From: a bacterium
GTDB lineage: Bacteria > Auribacterota > Auribacteria > Auribacterales > Auribacteraceae
Length of the DNA stretch: 10,414 bases
Assembly: GCA_021161885.1 (NCBI GenBank)
Contig: JAGGZS010000046.1
Coordinates: 1-10,414, forward strand
Direction of reading: 5' to 3'
Part shown: piece after piece, positions 1 to 7,334 of the stretch
Position numbering within the stretch: position 1 is the stretch's first letter
How the letters are laid out: each line of letters opens with the position of its first letter
Made by a program: the position numbers and the translations under genes
The notes under the pieces: model-generated
The model's input: only the letters and a program-made list of their open reading frames with translations
Database searches by the model: none
What the model was told of the DNA's origin: nothing

Positions 1-61
1 ATAAAATTTTATGAAATAATGTTTTTCTATTAAAAAATCACTATTTGGGGTTCAATGCAGT

Positions 62-1654
62 ATGCACTATTTTTCAGACATCAAATTAGAAACACAAAAT
101 ACCATCCATAGAATTTATAAAGATTTCAAAAGCCTGAACCTGAAACTGTTTATTATAATCTTGTTTATAGGGATATTGTTCAGGATAATATCGTTCGGCA
201 TGCATACATCTTTGCATACGGATGAAGCTTTATACGCCAAATGGGCGGCAAGCATAGGCTACAATTATAATATAGGATTCACTATCTCGGAGGTAGACAA
301 ACCGCCGCTTTTTTATTATATACTCGGCGCTTCCATCTTTTTATTAGGTCCGAACGATTACGCCGTAAAAATGCCCGGGCTTATCTTCGGGATATTGATG
401 ATCCCGCTTGTAACCCTTTTAGCGCTTAACCTCGGCAAACAAAAAGCAGCATTATGGGCGGCTTTTTTTTACTCACTCTCACCTTTTGAAATTTTATATT
501 CGCCAACCGTTTTTGCTGAGACGACCTGTATTTTTTTCTCATTATTCGTATTACTTTTAATTATCTATAAAAAACCAGTCCTAAGCGGTATTTTTTTTGG
601 ACTTGCCCTTAGCGTCAAACAATCGGTAATCTTTTTTATTCCGTTATATCTTTTTTTCCTGTTTATGCGTTCACATAGATTTCATATGAAAAATATGCTG
701 AAATTTTTAAAAGGTTTTTTAATTATCTGTATTCCCCTTTTTATTTGGGTCTTATTTTTTTCAAGTAGAGGTTTTGATATTTTTACAGCTATTTGCCAAA
801 AACGATTTTTTACCATATCATCCGGCAAAGCAAATTTAATGGGATGGTTTTCTATTGAACGATTTTTTACAGGCAACCTGTTTTCCACTTACATAGCAGT
901 TACATTTATTTTCCTAGCGAGAATTTTATACGCGGTAAAATATTTCAGTAAAAAGAACAAACATGATTTAAAACGGTTTCTTGAAATTTTTTCTTTACTT
1001 GTATTTGTTGTCAGCTATGACCTTGTTATATCTCTGCTGGATTATCCTTTATATTCAAGGTACTTATTGATTATATCATCATCTTTTATAATACTTTTTG
1101 CATTAAGTCTTAACTTGATTTTAAAAAGGGTTTCCGCCCAATTTAAAATATTTAAAAAACAAAAAAATTTAACACCTCTTTTGTATGGCTTGATAATCAG
1201 TTACTGGATATTTAAAACTCCGGTACATATGCAAACTTTTCCGGACGGAGCAAATTATTCATACAGCGAATCAATTAAACCCACAACAGAATTCATAAAA
1301 CAAAACCGTATGCCGGCCGCTGTTTATTATACCGATGAAACATGGCCTTGGATAGACTGGTATTTTTTTAAAGAAAAAGAAAAAGGTTTGATTTTAAAAA
1401 AACCGGCTAACTTTAAAACCCAAGCAGGAATAAAACAATTACTCAATAGAATGAACGATGATAAAGATAAATTAGAAAAAATGAGTGTCCTTTTTATTAT
1501 CAACCCGTCCAAAGACAAAAACGTATTTAAACTTCTTGAACAAGAAACAGGATTAACTCCCGCTTATGAGAAAATATACACTTCACAACCGGTAAACAGC
1601 ACACACCCGGCTTATGACATATATCGCGTTAATTTGGAATCTATACTAAAATAA
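62..1654 (+). CDS. GT-C family (GT39/ArnT-PMT-like) membrane glycosyltransferase
   Basis: The 530-residue product has the layout of the dolichyl/undecaprenyl-phosphate-sugar glycosyltransferases (PMT/ArnT superfamily). A short cytosolic N-terminus of about 27 residues is followed by roughly ten or more hydrophobic segments up to about residue 390, then a more polar C-terminal domain at about 395-530. The first extracytoplasmic loop carries HTDEALY at 52-58, where D54-E55 is the acidic pair expected of GT-C enzymes, and DKPPL at 79-83, a typical family motif. Such enzymes move a sugar from a lipid-phosphate carrier to lipid A, glycan or protein on the periplasmic face; the acceptor cannot be told from sequence. 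The length is normal and the frame is intact. The upstream Shine-Dalgarno is poor (only GGGG about 10 nt before the ATG), so the start is less certain than the family. It converges on the next gene with an 11-nt gap. Confidence 0.9.
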   Translation: MHYFSDIKLETQNTIHRIYKDFKSLNLKLFIIILFIGILFRIISFGMHTSLHTDEALYAKWAASIGYNYNIGFTISEVDKPPLFYYILGASIFLLGPNDYAVKMPGLIFGILMIPLVTLLALNLGKQKAALWAAFFYSLSPFEILYSPTVFAETTCIFFSLFVLLLIIYKKPVLSGIFFGLALSVKQSVIFFIPLYLFFLFMRSHRFHMKNMLKFLKGFLIICIPLFIWVLFFSSRGFDIFTAICQKRFFTISSGKANLMGWFSIERFFTGNLFSTYIAVTFIFLARILYAVKYFSKKNKHDLKRFLEIFSLLVFVVSYDLVISLLDYPLYSRYLLIISSSFIILFALSLNLILKRVSAQFKIFKKQKNLTPLLYGLIISYWIFKTPVHMQTFPDGANYSYSESIKPTTEFIKQNRMPAAVYYTDETWPWIDWYFFKEKEKGLILKKPANFKTQAGIKQLLNRMNDDKDKLEKMSVLFIINPSKDKNVFKLLEQETGLTPAYEKIYTSQPVNSTHPAYDIYRVNLESILK

Positions 1655-1670
1655 AAAATTATTTTTTATT
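1650..1670. terminator. A/T-only palindrome, possible bidirectional terminator
   Basis: AATAAAAAAT and ATTTTTTATT form a perfect 10-bp inverted repeat around a single central T. It overlaps the stop codons of both convergent genes. In either direction the transcript would end in a U-rich arm, as in a bidirectional terminator. With no G-C pairs the hairpin is weak and a 1-nt loop is sterically impossible, so the centre must open. The function is inferred. Confidence 0.4.
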
Positions 1671-2304
1671 TGCCTAACTCATTAATTTTTTTATTTTTCT
1701 GCGCTTCAAGAAAATAAATATCCATTAATTTTACGGCTTTATCTTTTCTGTCATAAGCGTTTTTTAAATTTTGTTCCGCCTCGTATTGCGCTTCCTGCGC
1801 TGTTATTATATCGTCATAAGACTGCTCAACTAATTTCAACCCGGACTTTATTTTTTTATCATCAATATATTGTCTATGATTTTCGTTATAAGTATTTAAA
1901 ACATATTCCTTTTCCTTTTTTAATTCTATTAGATTTATTTCCCTGCTGATTTTGTTTTTTTCCTGTTCAAGTCGCTCAAGTGCGCTGACATCATTAGATA
2001 TAGCGGCTTTTACCATTTTTTTCATTAAATCAATTTCATACTCTTTCATTTCAAGTATGGATTTATTGTAATCAATGTATTTCTGTTCCGTCTTGTCTTC
2101 CACAAAAAATGTTCTTTGTTCATCAAGACATTTTACAGATTCAGCAATATTTTTTTCAATTTCTTTAGAATATTTTTGCATCTGCTCAATCTGTCCGTTT
2201 TTTTTGCCGGCATCTCCTTCTTCGCAACTTAACTTAAATACCGGAACAACAAAACTATTTAAAACAAAAATAAATATAACAATAAATTTTAGTGAATTTT
2301 TCAT
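1666..2304 (-). CDS. Secreted coiled-coil protein of unknown function
   Basis: No family is recognised. The proposed start is the ATG at 2304 (212 aa), preceded by AAAGGGGG with a 6-nt gap; a further in-frame ATG at 2340 has no comparable ribosome site. The N-terminus MKNSLKFIVIFIF... is a basic residue plus a hydrophobic core of about 16 residues, i.e. a signal peptide or anchor ending near residue 26. C27 follows (KLSC), but a Lys sits at lipobox position -3, so a lipoprotein is unlikely. The rest is highly charged and rich in K, E, Q and L with no Gly/Pro-rich stretch, and reads as long helices that could form coiled coils (about residues 40-205). It probably lies in the periplasm. It sits 112 nt downstream of ychF on the same strand with its own likely promoter. 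That it is a real gene is well supported; its role is not. Confidence 0.72.
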   Translation of the reverse strand: MKNSLKFIVIFIFVLNSFVVPVFKLSCEEGDAGKKNGQIEQMQKYSKEIEKNIAESVKCLDEQRTFFVEDKTEQKYIDYNKSILEMKEYEIDLMKKMVKAAISNDVSALERLEQEKNKISREINLIELKKEKEYVLNTYNENHRQYIDDKKIKSGLKLVEQSYDDIITAQEAQYEAEQNLKNAYDRKDKAVKLMDIYFLEAQKNKKINELGK

Positions 2305-2346
2305 ACGATACCCCCTTTGATAAATTGATATTAAACCCATATAAAT

Positions 2347-2374
2347 ATTTTACACTGTTTTTATATTTTGTTAA
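2347..2374 (-). promoter_or_regulatory. Putative sigma70-type promoter of the secreted coiled-coil gene
   Basis: On the - strand TTAACA (2374-2369) and TAAAAT (2352-2347) are separated by 16 nt; each differs from consensus by one base. Transcription would begin near 2340, which excludes the in-frame ATG at 2340 and supports the start at 2304. Because the region is very AT-rich, chance matches are common. Confidence 0.4.
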
Positions 2375-2377
2375 CAA

Positions 2378-2393
2378 TAAAAATATATTTTTA
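2378..2393. terminator. Perfect 16-bp A/T palindrome downstream of ychF
   Basis: TAAAAATATATTTTTA is its own reverse complement and lies about 25 nt past the ychF stop. It could help end the ychF operon transcript, since the - strand reads into a run of five U. There are no G-C pairs, so it would be a weak terminator and some read-through into the next gene is plausible. Confidence 0.25.
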
Positions 2394-2416
2394 ATTACAA
2401 AGGAATAGAAAAAATT

Positions 2417-3511
2417 TTAGATATTGAACCGAAAAAAGACAACATCGCCGTCAGAGACTACGTAATCTTTTCCCTCTATTCGCATTACGCCATGCTCTTT
2501 AGCGCCATGTTCACCGCCGTAAGCTATGTAATCTTCATAAGATATAACCTCAGCCCGAATAAAACCCTTCTCAAAATCAGTATGAATTTTACCCGCTGCC
2601 TGAGGAGCTTTTATACCCTTAAAAACTGTCCACGCATGCAGCTCATTTGGATTAGCTGTAAAAAAAGTTACTATATGAAGTGTTTTATACACCTGTTTTA
2701 TCATTGAAGCCAATGCCACTTCATTTATAGATAAATCATCGAGAAAATCTTTCCTGTCCTCAGGGGATAATTGGGACAATTCTTCTTCAAGTTCACTACA
2801 AATACACACAACCGATATTCCTTTTTCCACAGCATATTTTTTTACCGTTTCAAGCATTTGCGTATCTTTTCCAATATCATTTTCAGATATATTAAGGACA
2901 TATATTACAGGTTTAGCGCAAAGAAGTTTCATATCGTCTACAACATATTGCATATCCGAACTTATATTATATGATGTCAACGCACCGCCCTGATTCAAAA
3001 TTTCCACCAACTTTTCACAAGCCGCTATATCTTTGCGGGCAGTTTTATCGCCAGATTTAGCTGTTTTGCGCATACGTTCAATTCTACGCTCTATAAGTTC
3101 AATATCCTTGAGCAAAATTTCCATCTCTATAATTTCAATATCCCGTACAGGATCGATATCCCCTTCCACGTGCATAACATCCGAGGCGCTAAAACAACGC
3201 ACTACATGAACGAGGGTATCCATGTCTAAAATATTAGCGAGAAACTGGTTGCCTAACCCCTCGCCTTTATGGGCACCCTTGACTAAACCGGCAATATCAA
3301 CAAATTCTATGTTAGCGGGCACTACTTTTTTAGTGGTAATCAATTTTTCAATTTCAATTAACCGCTCATCAGGGATTTGTACTATGCCAACATTAGATTT
3401 AATAGTGCAAAACGGATAATTACTAGCTTCCGCCGAAGACGATGTAAGCGCGTTAAATAATGTTGATTTGCCGACATTGGGCAATCCTATTATACCACAG
3501 TGTAAAGCCAT
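2417..3511 (-). CDS. ychF: YchF/OLA1 family ribosome-binding P-loop ATPase/GTPase
   Basis: This is a full-length (364 aa) member of the universally conserved YchF/OLA1 family, an Obg-related P-loop NTPase that binds ribosomes, often prefers ATP, and is linked to stress and redox control. Motifs in order: the P-loop GLPNVGKST at 9-17; NYPFCT near 31-36; switch II DIAGLVKGA at 72-80, with the hydrophobic residue in place of catalytic Gln that defines HAS-type NTPases; and NISE at 207-210, the NxxE form of the G4 motif that relaxes guanine specificity. A helical region (about 125-200) precedes the second half of the G domain, and a C-terminal TGS domain occupies about 280-364, ending DVVFFRFNI. 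The ATG lies 2 nt after the stop of the upstream hydrolase gene, with AAGGA about 12 nt upstream inside that gene, so translation is probably coupled. It is the last gene of the LOG-hydrolase-ychF operon. Confidence 0.96.
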   Translation of the reverse strand: MALHCGIIGLPNVGKSTLFNALTSSSAEASNYPFCTIKSNVGIVQIPDERLIEIEKLITTKKVVPANIEFVDIAGLVKGAHKGEGLGNQFLANILDMDTLVHVVRCFSASDVMHVEGDIDPVRDIEIIEMEILLKDIELIERRIERMRKTAKSGDKTARKDIAACEKLVEILNQGGALTSYNISSDMQYVVDDMKLLCAKPVIYVLNISENDIGKDTQMLETVKKYAVEKGISVVCICSELEEELSQLSPEDRKDFLDDLSINEVALASMIKQVYKTLHIVTFFTANPNELHAWTVFKGIKAPQAAGKIHTDFEKGFIRAEVISYEDYIAYGGEHGAKEHGVMRIEGKDYVVSDGDVVFFRFNI

Positions 3512-3513
3512 AA

Positions 3514-5349
3514 TTATTTCTGTTCCTTAAGTCTGATATTTACAAAAAGTATTTTACCCGGACGAATTGGTAAATTGAGAGTTACAGGCTCAAACCCATG
3601 AGCCTTAATTTGAAAATCTACATGTTTAATTTCAGGTTTACCCATATAAAAAATACTGTCTTCATAACAGCCTATAATAACATATGTTAAGTTATCTGCG
3701 TTAAAATATTTACCTTGTAAATCGACACAAGCAGGCCTATTTTTAATTTTAACTTCAAGGTCTTTTATAAATTGAGAGATTAATCCGCCGATGAACAAAT
3801 TCTTGCGCCGTTTAGCGATTTGTTCGTCTGTTTGGGCGTCATTAGTAATATGGCTGAAGGTAAATTCCAGCATAAACTGGCGCATATAATCATCATTAAG
3901 TTTAATTAATTTATCGATTGTATCAAAATCTTTAAACATAAAAGCCGTTAAATACGGCAGAACAGGATGTCCTTCTTTAAAATAAGCCCCTCCGGTCAAT
4001 GTAGGTCCTAATCCCAAAAATGTTTTTACAGGAAAATGGTGCACCCGTAAGGGCACAACATTCATCTCCGGCAAAACCTGCATTTTTACTTTATATATCT
4101 CTTTATTATTAAATTTGTTATTAGGTTCCACATTATCTTGTGTTAAATCAATATTTACATACCCATGCCCGCTTATATGAGCACTCGGCTGATCAACATA
4201 ATCATCCCCGTGCTCACCGTTAGCTCCAACAATAAATAAAGTATTTTGCTTAGTTATAGGATAATCCGGCAATTTACTTTCACGTATAAGATTTTTTATT
4301 TTTTGAGTATGATGAAAACTGCCCAGTCTTGTATCTTTTATCTGGTTAATTCCCTGCACAAACAGTTGCCCCACAGGAAAATTCTGCAGCAGCCCATAAC
4401 CTGAGTTAGCTTCCGGCGACCCGAAGATTGAACCGCATATAGAAAAATACATAAAATTCAAACCCATAATATCCCTGAACATAGCATAATTTTTTATATA
4501 CTGCTGAATTTTATTCAGTTCCTTAGGATCGCTCCTTGCCTTTAAAGCGAATTGGCGTATTTTTACGTACCGTTTAGGATATTTATGCGTATCAACAGGC
4601 TCAAATTTATCCACTTCAGGATAAATAACCTTGGGGTCAATAAGGTACTGTTCAAAGATTTCATATTTTTCCTGCATTTTTTCTACTGTGCGTTCGTAAA
4701 AATTTCTAAAATCAATATCATTGTTGAAATCCCGTTCACGCTGTATCTTAATTTTATTAATAAAATTAAAATCGTTCACTGCGTCAAGATATGAAATAAA
4801 TATTGGATCTTTAGCGATAGCTTTATGCTCCTTGCCAAAAAGTTCGGAGAAATTTTTATACTGCCTTTTAAAATAATGCATTCTTCGCACAAACCCGTAG
4901 GAAACAACAGTGCCTTGACTGTACATAACCATAATAATATCTTTCACAGGAGGCAATTTTTCTTTTTTACGCCGTTCCTTCTCTAATTTTATTACCCTTA
5001 CGATTGAAGGGATAACGCGCGTTGAAGCAATGGATAACGAATCTGATGAAAGATCGGCTTCGCGAGTCAACGGGTACGCATCGGAATCATAAGTTATACA
5101 ATAAAAAGGAATTCCAGAATCGGTAAGTATCTCTTTTAGTTTACCGAAATGTTTCTCTTGGGGCATTGAAACACCAGGCAGCCGAAAACCAGGGATACCA
5201 AGCACTAACGGCAAATCATCAGGATTATCCGCCCGGTATTGGCAAATAGATTTAACCGAAAAGTCATCTTTAGCAAAAACAAGGTTATTAAAAAAACAAA
5301 TAAAAAATATCAACCAAAAAAAACGTTTGGGCAGTTTATTTAATCTCAT
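3514..5349 (-). CDS. Secreted alpha/beta-hydrolase-like (lipase/esterase-type) protein
   Basis: The 611-aa product starts with a clear signal peptide: MRLNKLPKR, a hydrophobic core, and VFA with cleavage expected after A26. LPLVLGIPGF at 46-55 looks like the first beta strand and oxyanion turn of a lipase. MVMYSQGTVVSYG at 140-152 looks like the strand-nucleophile-helix elbow, with S144 as candidate nucleophile, although the usual first Gly of GxSxG is Met142. Candidate remaining triad residues are D382/D383 in GDDYVDQPSAH, which resembles the lipase 'D-x-V-x-x-x-SA' segment, and H437/H438 in VHHFPV. A helical insert fills about 195-300. The last 70 residues (about 540-611) look like a small beta-sandwich with GFEPVTLNLPIRPGK, resembling PEGA/carboxypeptidase-regulatory-like domains. 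Its ATG overlaps the LOG gene stop as ATGA, with AAGGAG 14 nt upstream, so it is translationally coupled. The fold call is inference from motifs; the substrate is unknown. Confidence 0.68.
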   Translation of the reverse strand: MRLNKLPKRFFWLIFFICFFNNLVFAKDDFSVKSICQYRADNPDDLPLVLGIPGFRLPGVSMPQEKHFGKLKEILTDSGIPFYCITYDSDAYPLTREADLSSDSLSIASTRVIPSIVRVIKLEKERRKKEKLPPVKDIIMVMYSQGTVVSYGFVRRMHYFKRQYKNFSELFGKEHKAIAKDPIFISYLDAVNDFNFINKIKIQRERDFNNDIDFRNFYERTVEKMQEKYEIFEQYLIDPKVIYPEVDKFEPVDTHKYPKRYVKIRQFALKARSDPKELNKIQQYIKNYAMFRDIMGLNFMYFSICGSIFGSPEANSGYGLLQNFPVGQLFVQGINQIKDTRLGSFHHTQKIKNLIRESKLPDYPITKQNTLFIVGANGEHGDDYVDQPSAHISGHGYVNIDLTQDNVEPNNKFNNKEIYKVKMQVLPEMNVVPLRVHHFPVKTFLGLGPTLTGGAYFKEGHPVLPYLTAFMFKDFDTIDKLIKLNDDYMRQFMLEFTFSHITNDAQTDEQIAKRRKNLFIGGLISQFIKDLEVKIKNRPACVDLQGKYFNADNLTYVIIGCYEDSIFYMGKPEIKHVDFQIKAHGFEPVTLNLPIRPGKILFVNIRLKEQK

Positions 5350-6008
5350 TTAGTTTGTCCATTCTCCTTAATAAAATTTTTGTAAAATTCATCAACTATA
5401 TTTACCGCTTCCTCCGGTTCTTCAACCACCTGAAACAAATCAAAATCTTTTTTTCTGATTTTATTATCTTTGAGCATAGCATTATATAACCAATGAGTTA
5501 ATCCAGACCAGTATTTTTTTCCGATCATAATAACAGGAAACTTTTGGGTTCTTTTTGTCTGTATTAATGTCAACGCCTCAAAAAGTTCGTCCATAGTTCC
5601 AAACCCGCCCGGAAGCACAATAAACGCTTTGGCGTATTTGATAAACATTACCTTCCTGCAGAAAAAATAGTTAAACTCAAGCATTGTCTTGACAAACGGG
5701 TTGGGTTTCTGTTCGCGGGGAAGAACTATATTCAACCCTATCGATTCACCGCCCGCTTCGGTAGCTCCCTTATTAGCCGCCTCCATTATCCCGGGTCCTC
5801 CGCCTGTTATTACCGCAAAACCCGAATGGACTAAAAGTGAAGATACTTTCTCAGCTTTTGCATAATACTCGTCATCCACGGGCGTTACCGCAGATCCAAA
5901 AACAGATACAGCAGGTCCTAAATTCATAAACAGCTGAAAACCGTCTACAAATTCAGACATTATTCGAAATACGCGCCATAAATCATTATCAACAGTTTTA
6001 TATTTCAT
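5346..6008 (-). CDS. LOG family protein (TIGR00730-type, nucleoside 5'-monophosphate phosphoribohydrolase)
   Basis: The 220-aa product is a full-length member of the LOG/'lysine decarboxylase-like' Rossmann family. Proven members cleave cytokinin riboside 5'-monophosphates, or purine/pyrimidine nucleotides, into free base and ribose 5-phosphate; the old lysine decarboxylase name is a misnomer. Key motifs: VSVFGSA at 34-40; the nucleotide-binding TGGGPGIMEAANKGA at 68-82; the conserved R118-K119; and PGGFGTMDE at 134-142, whose Glu (E141 region) is the catalytic acid of the PGGxGTxxE signature. It has no signal peptide, so it is cytosolic. The start is well supported: AAGGAG at 6020-6015 lies 6 nt before the ATG. 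The gene follows the divergent ychF paralog after 104 nt and overlaps the hydrolase gene by 4 nt. The exact base specificity cannot be read from the sequence. Confidence 0.93.
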   Translation of the reverse strand: MKYKTVDNDLWRVFRIMSEFVDGFQLFMNLGPAVSVFGSAVTPVDDEYYAKAEKVSSLLVHSGFAVITGGGPGIMEAANKGATEAGGESIGLNIVLPREQKPNPFVKTMLEFNYFFCRKVMFIKYAKAFIVLPGGFGTMDELFEALTLIQTKRTQKFPVIMIGKKYWSGLTHWLYNAMLKDNKIRKKDFDLFQVVEEPEEAVNIVDEFYKNFIKENGQTK

Positions 6009-6014
6009 ATTCTG

Positions 6015-6020
6015 CTCCTT
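6015..6020 (-). promoter_or_regulatory. Strong ribosome binding site of the LOG gene
   Basis: AAGGAG on the - strand, 6 nt before the ATG at 6008, fixes that start. Confidence 0.75.
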
Positions 6021-6112
6021 TTTTTGTATTATCCCTGCACATTATTTTTCAAAATCTTTAAAAAAAAAATTACTACTATAAAATTTCGGGATAATCAGGA
6101 GAGCACTTTAAT

Positions 6113-7186
6113 TTAAACATTAAACCTAAATTCTATAATATCGCCGTCTTTGACGTTATATTCTTTACCCTCTAACCTTACTAACCCTTTTGAGCGGGCG
6201 ATTGTATAACTGTTATCGCATTTGACAAAATCGTTATAAGCCAAAACTTCAGCCCGTATAAACCCTCTGGCTATATCGGAATGAATTTTTCCTGCCGCTT
6301 CTTTAGCCGAAATTTTAGACGGAATTTCCCATGCTTTTACCTCATCAGGACCTACTGTAAAAAATACGCTTCTGTCAAGCAGTTCAAACGAAGTTATGAT
6401 AAATCTATTCAGGACAGGTTCATTTATACCCAACTCTTCCAAAAACAATTCTTTATCTTCATCATCAAGATAGACTATTTCCATCTCCAGTTTTGCGCAA
6501 AGGCACAAGAATTTTCCTCCAGCAGTATTAATTTTTTCTTGCGCCTGTTTATAGTCTACGGTATTTGATTCGGTTTCTCCAGTATTAAAAACCAACAAAA
6601 CAGGTTTAAGAGTGAGGAACTGAAACCCCCTAAACAATTTTTCTCCTTGCGCGTCAAATTCGTAAGTAAGCAAAGGTTTTTCCTGCTCGAGATGCGCTTT
6701 AAATTTTATTAAATACTCCTGTTCCTTAACAGCTTCCTTATTATTGCGTTTTATATCTTTCTTGATTCTTTCAAGCCTTTTTTCAATAAGATCAAGGTCT
6801 TCGAGTATAAACTCGCTTTCAAGATAACGTAAATCTCTCATCGGATTGACCTCGCCAAGCGGATGCAGAACCGTATCCGATTCAAATGCCCGTATAACTA
6901 CCGCCAGCATATCAAGCCCCCTCAACGCCTGCACATCAAATTCACTGCGTCCGTCATCACGCTTTTTACAGCCTATATCCGTAAAAGTCATTTCTACTAA
7001 ACTTACTTTTTTCGGATTGTATACCGAACATAAATGATCGATTCTCGGATCAGGAACTTTAACCGCCCCGATATGAGACTCGATTTTCTCGATAGCATAC
7101 CCGGATACATCAATTTTCAAATTAGTTAACGCGTTAAATAATGTTGTTTTTCCACTCTGCGGCAACCCTATCAAACCTACTTTCAA
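6113..7186 (-). CDS. Divergent YchF paralog (P-loop NTPase with TGS domain) lacking normal switch II
   Basis: A TTG start at 7186 gives 357 aa beginning MKVGLIGLP, the usual YchF N-terminus; the ATG-initiated version from 7273 would add 29 residues with no family match and begins upstream of the likely promoter. The P-loop is GLPQSGKTT at 7-15, against GLPNVGKST in the neighbouring copy. The region expected to read DIAGLVKGA is DIGCKKRDD at 70-78: Asp is kept, but the Gly spacing and the hydrophobic HAS residue are lost, and the switch II segment is a few residues shorter. The G4 equivalent NTGE at 201-204 is retained, so ATP rather than GTP binding is plausible. The helical insert (about 120-190) and C-terminal TGS domain (about 275-357, ending DIIEFRFNV) align well with the canonical copy. 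It is probably a paralog with altered or absent hydrolysis. It leads the - strand cluster that includes LOG, the hydrolase and ychF. Confidence 0.88.
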   Translation of the reverse strand: MKVGLIGLPQSGKTTLFNALTNLKIDVSGYAIEKIESHIGAVKVPDPRIDHLCSVYNPKKVSLVEMTFTDIGCKKRDDGRSEFDVQALRGLDMLAVVIRAFESDTVLHPLGEVNPMRDLRYLESEFILEDLDLIEKRLERIKKDIKRNNKEAVKEQEYLIKFKAHLEQEKPLLTYEFDAQGEKLFRGFQFLTLKPVLLVFNTGETESNTVDYKQAQEKINTAGGKFLCLCAKLEMEIVYLDDEDKELFLEELGINEPVLNRFIITSFELLDRSVFFTVGPDEVKAWEIPSKISAKEAAGKIHSDIARGFIRAEVLAYNDFVKCDNSYTIARSKGLVRLEGKEYNVKDGDIIEFRFNV

Positions 7187-7191
7187 AATTC

Positions 7192-7198
7192 CCTCCTT
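7192..7198 (-). promoter_or_regulatory. Perfect Shine-Dalgarno that decides the TTG start of the ychF paralog
   Basis: AAGGAGG on the - strand lies 5 nt before TTG 7186-7184. Neither the ATG at 7273 nor the one at 7237 has a comparable site, so initiation at TTG is strongly favoured. Confidence 0.8.
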
Positions 7199-7242
7199 AC
7201 CGAAAATATCTTTAATTTTAAAAAATTTATTTTTCATATAAC

Positions 7243-7270
7243 ATTGTAGGCAAAATGCGCTTTTTTTCAA
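7243..7270 (-). promoter_or_regulatory. Putative promoter of the ychF-paralog cluster
   Basis: On the - strand TTGAAA (7270-7265) and TACAAT (7248-7243) are spaced by 16 nt; each is 5/6 to the sigma70 consensus. Transcription would start near 7236, leaving about 50 nt of leader before the TTG start. That position rules out the ATG at 7273. Confidence 0.55.
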
Positions 7271-7314
7271 CAAAATAAAACTCGAATATAAATTTCAGCA
7301 AAAACAAATTACAC

Positions 7315-7330
7315 AAACAACAAATAGTGT
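7315..7330 (+). promoter_or_regulatory. Possible third, degenerate NrdR box
   Basis: aaacaacaaatagtgt matches the NrdR consensus at 13 of 16 positions and ends 4 bp before the first strong box, i.e. 20 bp start to start (about two turns). Three mismatches, including one in the central AT, and the AT-rich background make it less certain than the other two. Confidence 0.35.
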
Positions 7331-7334
7331 AAAA

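Noticed and set aside
2278..2306. Lipoprotein signal for the helical protein
   Set aside because: The Cys at residue 27 is preceded by K-L-S; Lys at position -3 is not tolerated in known lipoboxes.
2075..2320. 81-codon Cys/Ser-rich ORF on the + strand
   Set aside because: It is antisense to the secreted helical protein, with no start signal of its own.
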